53,847 nt of DNA. Source: Bradyrhizobium manausense (GTDB taxonomy: Bacteria > Pseudomonadota > Alphaproteobacteria > Rhizobiales > Xanthobacteraceae). Location of the stretch: the NCBI RefSeq assembly GCF_001440035.1, contig NZ_LJYG01000094.1:100854-154700 (forward strand), given 5' to 3'. The notes under the pieces are model-generated. The model was not told the DNA's origin. It ran no database searches and was given only the letters and a program-made list of their open reading frames with translations. This document shows positions 36,869 to 45,993 of this stretch, one piece after another; the first letter of the stretch is position 1; every line of letters begins with the position of its first letter. The translations under genes were made by a program, and so were the position numbers.

Positions 36869-37792
36869 CTATACGATCGCTTCTTCGGACAAGGCTGATT
36901 GCTCGGTGCGGATCTGCCGCACCTGCTCGATGACGAAATCCATCACCAGACGGGTGCGGGGCGCCAAATGCCGTCGTGACGAGTACACCAGGCTGAAGGG
37001 CAGTCCCGGCGAAGGATAGTCGCTCAAGAGACGGACCAGATCGCCTCGGCGGAGGTCATCGACCACCTGCACGAGCGGAAGAAAGGCAATGCCATATCCG
37101 ACACGAGCCGCAAGATGGACCGCGGCGCCATCATTGGCGAGCATGCCGCCCGACACACGAACCTCCCGCGCGGTGTCCGGCCCCGCAAAGGCCCAGATGT
37201 CCGATCCCGGGCCGATGTCGTGGATGATGCAGGCATGGCTTGCGAGTTCGCCCGGATTGCGCGGCTCGCCGTGCGCTGCGATGTAGCCGGGCGCCGCGAC
37301 CACGACACGGGCCGCTATCCCGATCCGTCGTCCGACGAGGGACGCATCGACGATGTCCCCGACCCGCATGGCCAGGTCCAGGCGGTCTTCGATCATGTCG
37401 CCGAACCGGTCGTTTACAACAAGTTCGACCTTGAGGCCGGGATTGCTCGCCAGCAGCGCCGGCAGTCGCGGTGCGAGAAAATGGCTGGCCGCGACCATGA
37501 TCCCGAGGCGAACCAGGCCCACGGGCGATGCGCTCTGTCGTCCAAGCGCAGCTTCGATGGTCTCGATGCCTTCGAGCACCGGGCGCGCGAGATCGAGCAG
37601 CATCTGTCCGTCGTCGGTCAGGCTGAGCTTGCGGGTCGTCCTGTGCAGCAGACGAACGCCGAAATGCTCCTCGAGAGCGGAGATCTGCCGCGCCACGGCC
37701 GCCTTGCTGACGTCGCGCTCGCGCGCCGCAGCCGAGAATGATCCGGTCTCGGTGACCCGCACCAGTACCGCCAGGGCGCTTACGATGTCCAT
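36869..37792 (-). CDS. LysR-family transcriptional regulator
   Basis: A 307-aa regulator with the N-terminal winged helix (about residues 1-60; TGSFSAAARERDVSKAAVAR and LEEHFGVRLLHRTTRKLSLT) and a substrate-binding effector domain. The HTH style (Ser/Lys-Ala-Ala-Val, followed by RTTRKLSLT) is that of the CrgA-like subgroup. The ATG at 37792 is the first that places the HTH at the usual position; the longer open frame to 38026 is low-complexity sequence from the neighbouring gene. No divergent target gene is present, so its regulon is unknown. It lies 46 bases after a Gly/Tyr-rich gene on the same strand. Confidence 0.9.
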   Translation of the reverse strand: MDIVSALAVLVRVTETGSFSAAARERDVSKAAVARQISALEEHFGVRLLHRTTRKLSLTDDGQMLLDLARPVLEGIETIEAALGRQSASPVGLVRLGIMVAASHFLAPRLPALLASNPGLKVELVVNDRFGDMIEDRLDLAMRVGDIVDASLVGRRIGIAARVVVAAPGYIAAHGEPRNPGELASHACIIHDIGPGSDIWAFAGPDTAREVRVSGGMLANDGAAVHLAARVGYGIAFLPLVQVVDDLRRGDLVRLLSDYPSPGLPFSLVYSSRRHLAPRTRLVMDFVIEQVRQIRTEQSALSEEAIV

Positions 37793-37838
37793 GTCGCGTT
37801 CAGCCGGACTGCGCTCGTCAGATGCAACGTGCTCACGG

Positions 37839-38318
37839 CTAGTCGCAGACGAGATACCTGCTATGGCGTCTATAAACGTAGTAGCAGTCGCTACTCGAGT
37901 AGCCGCTCGAGCGCGCGCCGCCATAGGAGTACCCGGCATAGGCGCCGGCCGCGTATGCGCCGGCATAGCTCGCAGCGCGCGCTCCATATCCATATCCGTG
38001 CACACCGCCATAGCGATAGCCGGCACCGCCGATGTTGACCGCGGTGGTCCGCGCGGCGTTCACGAGGGTCGGCCCGCCGCCGGCACCTCGCGCGGCGAGA
38101 TCGGCGCGCGGCCCCGCTGCCGGACCGAGGCGAGGACCGCCAAGTGCGGCGGGACCGGGACCTGCGAAGGCTGGAGGCGCTGCTGCAGCAATGGGTGGAG
38201 GGCCCGCGGGCGCCATCGGCGGCGGCGGCGGAAATTGCGCAAATGCCATGGACGGGGCGAGCGAACTCGCCGCGATCGTCGCAGCGAAAGCAAGGACTGA
38301 ACGGGTCTTCGAGAGCAT
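37839..38318 (-). CDS. Secreted Pro/Ala/Gly/Tyr-rich protein
   Basis: A 159-aa protein with a signal peptide (residues 1-27, ending SMAFA), a Pro/Ala-rich segment (QFPPPPPMAPAGPPPIAA), and a Gly/Tyr/Ala repeat region (GYRYGGVHGYGYGARAASY) ending SSDCYYVYRRHSRYLVCD with two Cys. The composition suggests an extracytoplasmic, disordered or surface-associated protein. Several ATGs overlap at the start; GGAG lies directly before the one chosen. It begins 13 bases after the RND pump stop on the same strand. Confidence 0.7.
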   Translation of the reverse strand: MLSKTRSVLAFAATIAASSLAPSMAFAQFPPPPPMAPAGPPPIAAAAPPAFAGPGPAALGGPRLGPAAGPRADLAARGAGGGPTLVNAARTTAVNIGGAGYRYGGVHGYGYGARAASYAGAYAAGAYAGYSYGGARSSGYSSSDCYYVYRRHSRYLVCD

Positions 38319-38331
38319 CATCATCTCCATT

Positions 38332-41300
38332 TTAGATTTGGGGCTCGAGCACAGGCTCGGGCGTGTCGTGCGTGGGCCTCTGTTCGGCCGGTGCTTCGTG
38401 CGCAACGGCTTCGTCGGCATGTGAAGGTGATTCATCCGCCTGGTCAGGATGAATCCTGAACCACGCGACATACAGGGCAGGCAGGAACAGCAGGGTCAGC
38501 AGCGTGCCGACGATGATGCCACCCATCATGGCGTAGGCCATCGGACCCCAGAAAATCTCGCGCGCGATCGGAATGAGCGCGAGACTTGCGGCGGCAGCCG
38601 TGAGCAGGATCGGTCGCATGCGATGCTCGGTTGCTTCCACCACCGCCTCCCAGGCCGGCATCCCCTCCTTCTTCAGATCCTCGATCTGCACGATCAGGAT
38701 CACGGAGTTTCGCACCAGGATGCCGATCAGGGCGAGCACGCCGAGGATGGCGACGAAGCCCAGCGGTGCACCGCTCGGCAGCATGGCCATGACGACGCCG
38801 ATCAGCGCGAGCGGCGCAACGGCGAACACCAGGAACAGGCGCGAAAAGCTCTGCAACTGCACCATCAGCACGGTCGCCATGACGAACAGCATCAACGGCA
38901 CGACCGCGATGATCGGCCCCTGGCTCTTGGCGCTCTCTTCCACCGAGCCTCCGATCTTGATCGCGTAACCCGCGGGCAGCTGCTTGGCAAATTCCGCCAC
39001 CCTCGGCGCGAGCTGGTCGACGACCGTCTTCGGCTGCACATCGCTGACGACGGCGGCCTTGAGAGTAATCGTTGGAATCCGTGCGCGCCGCCAGATCGTG
39101 GGCTGCTCGAGCTCGTAGCGCAGATTGGCGACGGCGCCGAGCGGCACCGATTGGCCGCCGAGCCCGGGCATCTGCAAGTCGCGCAGTGTATCGATCGAGG
39201 CGCGTTCCGCTGCGGTCGCGCGGCCCGTGACATTGACGAGATAGATGCTGTCACGCACCTGGGTGACCGGCGTGCCCTGGAGCACCGAGTTCAGGGTGGT
39301 GGCGATGTCTTCCGAGGTGACGCCGAGCTGGCGCGCCTTGTCCTGGAGCACGTCGACCTTGACGACACGCGCGGGCTCCATCCAGTCGAACACCACGTTG
39401 CCGAGGTCAGGACTGCTGCTGACGACGCCGGCAAGCTTTTGCGCGAGGTCGCGGACCTCAGCGATATCGGGCCCGCTCAGGCGGTATTGCACCGGACGGC
39501 CGACGGGCGGGCCGACCTCGAGCAGCTTGACGTAGGTGTCGGTGCCGGGGAAGGTCTTCCGCAAATAGTCCTCGAACTGCGACTTGAGACGCTCGCGCGC
39601 GGCGACGCCGCCTTTGGTCACGATCACCTGCTGGCCGAACCAGGTGTTGGCGGTCTGAACATCGAACGACAGCACGAAGCGCGGCGCGCCGGTGCCGACA
39701 TAGGTGGACCAATGCTCGACCGCATCGTTGCCCTGCAACTGCTCGCGCTCGAAGCGAGTCATCTGGGCGTTGGTGTCGGTAATCGAGGCATTCTGCGGCA
39801 GGTTCCAGTCGATGACGAGCTCGGCACGGTCGGACGACGGGAAGAACTGCTGCTGCACGAACTGCAAGCCGAACACAGCGAGCAGGAAGGCGCCGACCGT
39901 CACCGCAATGGTGCTCCAGCGGTGATGCATGCAGAACAAGAGCAGGCGCGCGAACAGCTGAGCTATCCGGCCCTTCTGCTCGTGGTGTCCCTTCATCCTG
40001 GCCGGCAGGATGGTGACGCCGAGCAGCGGGGTGAACAAGACGGCCACGATCCAGGAGACGATCAGAGATACCGCGATCACCACGAACAGGGTGAAGGTGA
40101 ACTCGCCGGCATTGCTGCTGTTGAGCCCGATCGGGATGAAGCCGGCCACGGTAACAAGCGTTCCCGTCAGCATCGGAAACGCGGTGGACGTATAGACGTG
40201 GGTGGCCGCCTTTTCGAGCGGATCGCCGATCTCGAGCCGCGCCACCATCATCTCGACCGCGATCATGGCATCGTCGACCAGGAGGCCAAGCGCGATGATC
40301 AGGGCGCCCAGCGAAATGCGCTGCAGCGAGATGCCGCAATAGGCCATCACCACGAAGGTGATCGCGAGCACGAGCGGAATGGCGATGGCGACCACGAGCC
40401 CCGCCCGCAAGCCCAGGCTCAGGAAGCTGATGCCGAGCACGATGATCACGGCCTCGAACAGCGCTTCGGTGAAGCCAGAGACCGCATGTTCGACCACGAC
40501 GGGCTGGTCGGCAACGAGATGGACACCGACGCCGATCGGCAGGTCGGCGATGATCCCGGCCATCTCTTTCTTCAGCGCCTCGCCGAACTGGAGCAGGTTG
40601 GCACCGGACTTCATGCCGATCGCAAGTGCAATGGCGGGCTGACCATTGTATCTGAACAGCGTTGATGGTGGATCGGCATAGCCGCGCGTAATGGTCGCGA
40701 CATCCGTCAACGGGAAGAAGCGGTCGTTGATGCGCAGATTAACCGCCTTCAGGCTCGCCTCAGAGGTGAACTGGCCGTTGACGCGGACGCTGATCCGCTC
40801 CGGCCCCTCCTGGAACACGCCTGATGGCGCCACCGCGTTCTGGCCTTGCAGCGAATTCATGATGGCGTGGACATCGAGGCCGAGCGCCGCGGTCTTGCGG
40901 GTGGAGAATTCGAGATAGATCACCTCGTCCTGCGCACCGAGAATGTCGACCTTGCCGACGTCCGGCACCGTCAGCACCTTGGCCCTGATATCCTCGACCT
41001 GGTCGCGCAGCTGTCGCTGGCTCAAGCCGTCGCTGGTGAAGGCATAGACGTTGCCGAACACGTCGCCGAAACGGTCGTTGAAGCCGGGCCCGATCACGCC
41101 TTGGGGAAAATCGCCCCTGATGTCAGCGATCATGTTGCGGACGCGCACCCAGGTCGGCTTGACGTCGGCGGCCTTGGTCGAATCGCGCAAGTAGACGAAC
41201 ACGGTGGTCTGGCCCGCGACCGTCACGCTCTTGGTGTAGTCGAGCGATTCCAGCTCCTCCAGCTTCTTCTCGATCCGGTCGGTGACCTGACGGGTCATCT

Positions 41301-41481
41301 CCTCGGGCGAGGCGCCCGGCCACTGCGCCTGGATCACCATGGTCTTGATGGTGAAATCAGGATCCTCCTGTCGCCCAAGCTGGAGATAGGCAAACAGGCC
41401 GGCCGCCATGAAGGCGATCATGAAATACCAGACGAGCGAGCGATGGCCGAGCGCCCAGTCGGAGAGGTTGAACGACTTCAT
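38332..41481 (-). CDS. RND-family efflux pump permease (AcrB/HAE1 type)
   Basis: A 1049-aa inner-membrane transporter with the classic two repeats: TM1, a large periplasmic loop, TM2-7, a second loop and TM8-12. The proton-relay Asp pair is in LGLLVDDAMIAVEMM. The N-terminus (SLVWYFMIAFMAAGLFAYLQ) and the closing block FWGPMAYAMMGGIIVGTLLT with LYVAWFRIHPDQ are canonical. It would work with two adaptor lipoproteins encoded immediately upstream and an outer-membrane channel encoded elsewhere. Drug or solvent export is likely; the substrate is unknown. Its start overlaps the preceding gene stop by four bases. Confidence 0.93.
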   Translation of the reverse strand: MKSFNLSDWALGHRSLVWYFMIAFMAAGLFAYLQLGRQEDPDFTIKTMVIQAQWPGASPEEMTRQVTDRIEKKLEELESLDYTKSVTVAGQTTVFVYLRDSTKAADVKPTWVRVRNMIADIRGDFPQGVIGPGFNDRFGDVFGNVYAFTSDGLSQRQLRDQVEDIRAKVLTVPDVGKVDILGAQDEVIYLEFSTRKTAALGLDVHAIMNSLQGQNAVAPSGVFQEGPERISVRVNGQFTSEASLKAVNLRINDRFFPLTDVATITRGYADPPSTLFRYNGQPAIALAIGMKSGANLLQFGEALKKEMAGIIADLPIGVGVHLVADQPVVVEHAVSGFTEALFEAVIIVLGISFLSLGLRAGLVVAIAIPLVLAITFVVMAYCGISLQRISLGALIIALGLLVDDAMIAVEMMVARLEIGDPLEKAATHVYTSTAFPMLTGTLVTVAGFIPIGLNSSNAGEFTFTLFVVIAVSLIVSWIVAVLFTPLLGVTILPARMKGHHEQKGRIAQLFARLLLFCMHHRWSTIAVTVGAFLLAVFGLQFVQQQFFPSSDRAELVIDWNLPQNASITDTNAQMTRFEREQLQGNDAVEHWSTYVGTGAPRFVLSFDVQTANTWFGQQVIVTKGGVAARERLKSQFEDYLRKTFPGTDTYVKLLEVGPPVGRPVQYRLSGPDIAEVRDLAQKLAGVVSSSPDLGNVVFDWMEPARVVKVDVLQDKARQLGVTSEDIATTLNSVLQGTPVTQVRDSIYLVNVTGRATAAERASIDTLRDLQMPGLGGQSVPLGAVANLRYELEQPTIWRRARIPTITLKAAVVSDVQPKTVVDQLAPRVAEFAKQLPAGYAIKIGGSVEESAKSQGPIIAVVPLMLFVMATVLMVQLQSFSRLFLVFAVAPLALIGVVMAMLPSGAPLGFVAILGVLALIGILVRNSVILIVQIEDLKKEGMPAWEAVVEATEHRMRPILLTAAAASLALIPIAREIFWGPMAYAMMGGIIVGTLLTLLFLPALYVAWFRIHPDQADESPSHADEAVAHEAPAEQRPTHDTPEPVLEPQI

Positions 41482-42554
41482 GGCTGTTGATCCTGTTGGA
41501 TGCGGACGTGCTGTCCCGGCTTGAGGCTGTGAACTCCGGCGGTGACGATTCGAGCGCCTGCGGCAAGCCCGCCGGTGACGCGGATGCCTGCCGGTTCGGC
41601 GACGCCGTCGATCTTCTGCAACGAGACGGTGCCGGTGGTTTGATCGACCACCCAGACGAATTCGGCACCGTCCTTGCTGAGCACCGCTGATGCGGGCAGG
41701 CGCAAGACCTTGCCCTGGTCCTTGCCGAGCCTGGCCGTGACCGTCGCGCCAAGGCGGAAGCTTTCGGGCGGATTCTCGAGCGCAATCCGAACGCGGCGCA
41801 GCCGCGTCAGCGCATCCGCCTGCGGCGCGATTTCACGGATCCTGCCCTCCACCTCGACGGCGGGAAGGAGCTGCAGGCTGACGGTGAAGGCGAGCCCCAC
41901 CTCGAGCGGCACGGGAAAGTCTTCCCCGATATCGACGACCGCCTCGCGAATGTCCGGCCGCGCGACCGTCACGACGGTTTGACCGGGCGAGACCACCTGG
42001 CCCACTTCCGCACCAACGGCGGTGACGACGCCGCCGAAATCGGCCTTGATCTGGGCATAGCCGAGTTGCTCGATTGCTTTCGTCAGGCTCGCCTGCTCCT
42101 GTGCGACGCTCGCTTCGGCTCCGGCGCGCGCCTGCTCGGCATTGTCGAGCGTCTGTTTCGTGGTCGCCTCGCTGGTGATCAGCGTCCGTTGCCGCTCCTC
42201 CGTGGCCCTGGCCGTCGCAAGCTGCGCCTCAGCCTTCGCAAGCTGGGCTTTGGCGGCGCGAACGGCGAGATCGAGCGCGGTGGGATCGATCGTGCCGATG
42301 ATTTGTCCTTCGCCGACGATGTCGCCAACATAGACCGGGCGCGAGGTCAGCCGTCCGAGCACGCGAAAGCCGAGGTTGGTCTTGTAGCGCGGCTCGACGA
42401 CGCCGACGGCAATTGTGCTGTCGCCGCTATCAGGCTTGGCCAGCATCGAGAGCACGGGGCGCACGGACTCCGGCGCGTTCGTCTCCTGCTGACACCCGGC
42501 GAGCAGCGAGGCCGCCGCGAGCGTGCCGGCAATCATCATGATCGGTCGCTTCAT
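41478..42554 (-). CDS. RND efflux periplasmic adaptor lipoprotein (second of two)
   Basis: A 358-aa membrane-fusion protein. The N-terminus is a lipoprotein signal with lipobox LLAGC (Cys at residue 20). It has split lipoyl halves (VYVGDIVGEGQIIGTIDPTA and DFGGVVTAVGAEVGQVVSPG), a helical hairpin (about residues 85-160, Ala/Glu/Gln-rich) and beta-barrel and membrane-proximal domains. It bridges the pump to an outer-membrane channel. It overlaps both neighbours by four bases (ATGA), so it is translationally coupled to the pump and to the other adaptor. Confidence 0.92.
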   Translation of the reverse strand: MKRPIMMIAGTLAAASLLAGCQQETNAPESVRPVLSMLAKPDSGDSTIAVGVVEPRYKTNLGFRVLGRLTSRPVYVGDIVGEGQIIGTIDPTALDLAVRAAKAQLAKAEAQLATARATEERQRTLITSEATTKQTLDNAEQARAGAEASVAQEQASLTKAIEQLGYAQIKADFGGVVTAVGAEVGQVVSPGQTVVTVARPDIREAVVDIGEDFPVPLEVGLAFTVSLQLLPAVEVEGRIREIAPQADALTRLRRVRIALENPPESFRLGATVTARLGKDQGKVLRLPASAVLSKDGAEFVWVVDQTTGTVSLQKIDGVAEPAGIRVTGGLAAGARIVTAGVHSLKPGQHVRIQQDQQP

Positions 42555-43666
42555 GACCGTCCTCCCGCTTCAGTAACCGACTGGCCAACGCTCAAGAGCT
42601 TGCCGCCGTCGACGACGACGCGCTCACCGGGCTCGAGGCCAGCCTTGATCAGCACCTGTCCGGCCTCGTATGCGCCGACCGTGACCGGCTTCAGCGACGC
42701 CGTCTGCGTCCTGGGGTCGACGGTCCAGACGGCAGGCTTGCTGCCCGCGGCCATCAGCGCGCTCCAGGGCAAGGCGATCTCGTTCTGAGGCTTCGCCTTG
42801 ACCGTTCCGGCGACGGCGCTGCCCAATGTCATCGCGGCCGGCGGATTGTCGATGGACACCTTGACGCGGATCGTGGAGCTCTTCGCATCGATCACAGGTG
42901 AAATCTCTCTCACCTCGCCCGCCGCTGTCACATCGGGATCGGAGACGAGCGCCAGCGTGACGCGGCGGCTGTCGGTCTGGCCGAGGAAGGCGGATTCATA
43001 GACCTCGAAGACGGCATCCCGCTCCCCGTCCTGCGCGAGCGAGAACACGGGTTGCGCGGCCGGCACGACCTGGCCGACCTCGAGATTTCGCGCGGTCACG
43101 ACGCCGTCGGCTTCGGCGCGCAGCACGGTATAGCCAAGCGCGTCCTGCGAGGTGCCGAGCTGCGCCCGGGCTGCTTCCAGCACGCCCACCGCCGTTCGCA
43201 GGCCCTCCTGGGCCTGATCGTAGACGGTGCGGGTGGTGAAGCCGCTCGCGATCAGCGCGCTCTGGCGCTCGAACGTTGCCTTCGCCACGCGCAGCTGAGC
43301 TTCGGCGGAGGCCACTGCCGCGGTCGCAGCATCCACGTCGGCCGCCTGCTCGGCCGGATCGAGCCGGGCGAGGACGTCGCCCTTGTTGACGTGAGCACCA
43401 ACGTCCACGGTGCGAGCAACCACACGTCCGCTGACGCGGAAGGAAAGATCGGCACGGAAGCGGGCCTGGACCTCTCCCGTCAACGTGATGGCGCCTTGCC
43501 GGTCGCGCGGCTGCACAATCGTGGTCCGGACCAGCGTGGCCCGCGTCGCCGTCTGCGCCGCGTGATCATTGCAGCCGCTCAGTGCGATACTGATGAGCGC
43601 GCCCGCTGCGGCGAAAACCTTCACCGCACGCGGCGCCATGATCGGATGGGAGGATCGGCTGGTCAT
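42551..43666 (-). CDS. RND efflux periplasmic adaptor lipoprotein (first of two)
   Basis: A 371-aa membrane-fusion protein with lipobox IALSGC (Cys at about residue 32 from this start). It has lipoyl halves (VDVGAHVNKGDVLARLDPAE and EADGVVTARNLEVGQVVPA), an alpha-hairpin (about residues 110-185) and C-terminal beta domains. An in-frame ATG at 43639 (MAPRAVKV) would give a shorter, more usual signal peptide, but the upstream ATG gives a 4-base overlap with the kinase-like gene. It differs clearly in sequence from the second adaptor; paired adaptors may form a hetero-hexamer, as proposed for MdsAB- or TriAB-like systems. Confidence 0.9.
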   Translation of the reverse strand: MTSRSSHPIMAPRAVKVFAAAGALISIALSGCNDHAAQTATRATLVRTTIVQPRDRQGAITLTGEVQARFRADLSFRVSGRVVARTVDVGAHVNKGDVLARLDPAEQAADVDAATAAVASAEAQLRVAKATFERQSALIASGFTTRTVYDQAQEGLRTAVGVLEAARAQLGTSQDALGYTVLRAEADGVVTARNLEVGQVVPAAQPVFSLAQDGERDAVFEVYESAFLGQTDSRRVTLALVSDPDVTAAGEVREISPVIDAKSSTIRVKVSIDNPPAAMTLGSAVAGTVKAKPQNEIALPWSALMAAGSKPAVWTVDPRTQTASLKPVTVGAYEAGQVLIKAGLEPGERVVVDGGKLLSVGQSVTEAGGRS

Positions 43667-44442
43667 GGCGCGACCGTCGGATGGGACAGCGTCAAGAGCC
43701 CGGCGAGCGGATCCTGGGATCGGCGGGAAGCGAGCGCTGTGTCAGTCGAAGCGGTGGCTCGCGTGCGGCGCGGCGCCCTCATCTGGCGCGTCGCGATGGT
43801 CCAGTTTGCGTCGCGTTCGCGCTCGGTCAGCGGGAACGAGAGGACGATCGAGGTGAATTCGGTGCCAAGGCCCTGCTCGATCCGGCCGCCGAGCGCTCTG
43901 GCGATATCCCGCGCGATCCGCAATTCGCGGTCCGAGGCCTCGCGCGCCGGACGCGAGCCGTTGTCCAGGATCACGCAGTTCACCAGCGCGCCGGTCCGCG
44001 TCAGCTTGACCCTGATCTGCCCCGGTCTCGCCTCGAAGCAGGCATGCCGTGCCGCGTGCATCACGAGCTCGTGGACGATCAGCCCCAGATACCAGCAGCG
44101 CTCCGGCTGCAGCGCGAGGGACTGCATCGCGAATGCCAGCTGAATGTTCATCCGGTCCAGCACCGCGCGCCGCATGCCACAGCCGAGCTTGCGGACGTAA
44201 GTCGCGGCGTGGGTCAGCGTGTCGCCCGCGGGCATGGCCAGCGCACGATGCACATCGGAATAGCCCTGCAGCAGCTCGACCACGTCGCTCAGCGCGCATT
44301 TGGCTTCCGCTCCCTCGACCCGGATGGCCGCGGCGGAGACCAGGTCGATGGCGAAGTCAACGCCATTGCTGACCCTGTGGTGCAGCTCCCGCAGCAGCGT
44401 GCCTTCCTGCAAGCCGGGCGGTTCTCGGTTCAACGGAATCAC
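43663..44442 (-). CDS. Histidine-kinase-like protein (HisKA_2 type) with degenerate N-box, first gene of the efflux operon
   Basis: A 259-aa cytosolic protein with an HisKA_2-type phosphoacceptor segment (LLRELHHRVSNGVDFAIDLV, about residues 15-35) and an HATPase-like domain. The D-box is ILDNGSRP and the C-terminal block LGGRIEQGLGTEFTSIVLSF fits the fold. The N-box, normally NELVTNALKHA-like, reads HELVMHAARHA: both Asn that ligand magnesium-ATP are His. The kinase may be inactive or altered. The GTG at 44442 is chosen for GAGGAG just upstream; longer frames to 44940 cross the divergent promoter. The stop overlaps the first adaptor by four bases. The Thr/Arg-rich tail (about 215-259) is atypical. 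Confidence 0.75.
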   Translation of the reverse strand: MIPLNREPPGLQEGTLLRELHHRVSNGVDFAIDLVSAAAIRVEGAEAKCALSDVVELLQGYSDVHRALAMPAGDTLTHAATYVRKLGCGMRRAVLDRMNIQLAFAMQSLALQPERCWYLGLIVHELVMHAARHACFEARPGQIRVKLTRTGALVNCVILDNGSRPAREASDRELRIARDIARALGGRIEQGLGTEFTSIVLSFPLTERERDANWTIATRQMRAPRRTRATASTDTALASRRSQDPLAGLLTLSHPTVAP

Positions 44443-44548
44443 GACATTCTCCTCATCTGGATCGAACGATCGGGCCAACGTCCACCTGCGCGGCCCGGAT
44501 GGTCCGGAAGCGCTCGCCAGGCCTGCCAAGCGGCACCCGGCGAATAAT

Positions 44549-44570
44549 AAACTATACCGTATATTTTCTT
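44549..44570. promoter_or_regulatory. Probable TetR-type operator in the efflux divergent region
   Basis: The core palindrome TATAC-C-GTATA (44553-44563) lies in the 203-base gap between the kinase-like gene (minus) and the TetR gene (plus). Over 22 bases (44549-44570) 18 positions match the site at 46877-46898 in another promoter. TetR repressors typically bind such sites in their own divergent control regions. The rest of the gap has no other gene. Confidence 0.6.
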
Positions 44571-44645
44571 TTTCTTGCCTTTCTTCCAGGGCCATGTCAA
44601 GCGGGAAAGCGATACGCACAGACTCGTGATTTCGGAGGCCCAACA

Positions 44646-45299
44646 ATGAAGAAGACGAAGCGAGGCAGACCGCCCAAGGATTCGGCCGGCGACGCGCAGG
44701 CGCGCATCCTCGATGCCGCCCAGCAGCTGTTTCTGGAAAAGGGCTATCGCAGCGCCAGCATCGACGACATCTCCGAACTCGCGCCCGCGAGCAAGCCGAC
44801 GATCTATGCCCACTTCCCCGGCAAGGAAGCGCTGTTCGCGGCGGTGGTGGCCCGCACGGTCGAGGGATTGACTGATTTCCAGGGATTCTCGCCGGAAGGC
44901 CGCACCATCGAGGACAAATTGATGAACCTCGGGACCGCAATCGTGGAACGGTTCGTGGAGGAATCGGTGGACTTGGTCCGCGCCACTATCGCTGAATCGC
45001 AGCGATTTCCCGAACTGAGCCGCAACGTTCATGACACCGCGCGCGATCGCTCTCAGGCCGCGGTGTCCCAGCTGCTGGACGACGCCACGCAGAAGCTCGC
45101 GCGCAACCCGAGAGGCCCTTTCAGCGCCAGGCGAAGCCGCGCCACCGCCCAGATCTTTCTCGACTTGATTCTTTTGCCGATGCTGTTCCGCTCGCTGGTC
45201 GGCGAGACGCCGAAGGACCTGAAGAAGGAGCTTCCCGGCTTCGTGCGCGAGCGCGTCGGATTCTTCCTGGCGGCCTGCGAGACGGACTGGTCGCACTAG
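44646..45299 (+). CDS. TetR-family regulator, probable repressor of the RND efflux operon
   Basis: A 217-aa TetR protein. A basic leader (KKTKRGRPPKD) precedes the TetR helix-turn-helix (about residues 17-65; ARILDAAQQLFLEKGYRSAS and SKPTIYAHFPGKEALFAAVV), followed by an AcrR/TtgR-like C-terminal ligand domain. GGAGG eight bases upstream fixes the ATG at 44646. It is divergent from the pump operon with a palindromic site between, the usual arrangement for a local repressor released by pump substrates. Convergent with a second TetR gene. Confidence 0.9.
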   Translation: MKKTKRGRPPKDSAGDAQARILDAAQQLFLEKGYRSASIDDISELAPASKPTIYAHFPGKEALFAAVVARTVEGLTDFQGFSPEGRTIEDKLMNLGTAIVERFVEESVDLVRATIAESQRFPELSRNVHDTARDRSQAAVSQLLDDATQKLARNPRGPFSARRSRATAQIFLDLILLPMLFRSLVGETPKDLKKELPGFVRERVGFFLAACETDWSH

Positions 45300-45339
45300 A
45301 ATTGCGGCCAGTCTTGTCTTCGGCGCGAGCGACGCTGCT

Positions 45340-45993
45340 TCAGCCGGCCCTGAGCTGCCCATGAGGTATCACCTTGGCCGGCTGCAACGATGGCGCGCGA
45401 CGCAAAGCGCTCGTACAAAATCTCAACATTTCTTCGAAGCTTGGTCGCAGCACCACAGCGCCGACCCTCGATGGGTTGAGATGGACGTCCATGGCTTCCA
45501 GCAGGCAGCAGGTCAGCGCCATCGGGCTGCCGCCCTGCAGTTCGCCGCGTGCTTGCCCCGTGCCGATGATTGGTCGCACCAGCCCCCGGATCCTGTCGTG
45601 ATAGGCGAGGACGACTGTCCAGTTCTGACGAGCAGCCAACGCCACCAGATCCTGCACGCGCCGGTGCTTCGCCGATCGACCTTCATTGCAGTCGGCAATC
45701 GCTTTCAGGATCGCCGCCAGGCGCTGCAGCGCCGGCCCCTGGGTCCGGGCCGCCTCAGCTGCAGCACTCACCGTCTCGTCGAGCAGCTCTGCGACCACAG
45801 CCTCTTCAATCGACCGCTTCGAGGGAAAGAAGCGGTAGACGTTGGCCGAGGACATCGACAGATGCTGCGCGATATCAGCAACGGTGGTCTTTTTGTGTCC
45901 TATCTCGCCATAGAGATGGATGGCGGCCTGCACGATCTTACAGCGGGCGCTGCTCGATCGACCTTCAATCCGGCTGCGCATGATGTCTCTCAC
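45340..45993 (-). CDS. TetR-family transcriptional regulator (second)
   Basis: A 217-aa TetR protein with the helix-turn-helix about residues 14-62 (CKIVQAAIHLYGEIGHKKTT and SSANVYRFFPSKRSIEEAVV) and a divergent C-terminal domain. Its start overlaps the stop of the upstream 145-aa membrane-anchored protein by four bases, so those two genes are co-expressed. A second in-frame ATG four codons in is possible. Target unknown; it is 41 bases from the convergent TetR gene, and either could bind the shared palindromes. Confidence 0.88.
   Translation of the reverse strand: MRDIMRSRIEGRSSSARCKIVQAAIHLYGEIGHKKTTVADIAQHLSMSSANVYRFFPSKRSIEEAVVAELLDETVSAAAEAARTQGPALQRLAAILKAIADCNEGRSAKHRRVQDLVALAARQNWTVVLAYHDRIRGLVRPIIGTGQARGELQGGSPMALTCCLLEAMDVHLNPSRVGAVVLRPSFEEMLRFCTSALRRAPSLQPAKVIPHGQLRAG

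Noticed and set aside
38449..40665. Long plus-strand open frame opposite the RND pump gene
   Set aside because: Antisense to a clear RND permease; composition is His/Asp/Arg-rich with no domain.
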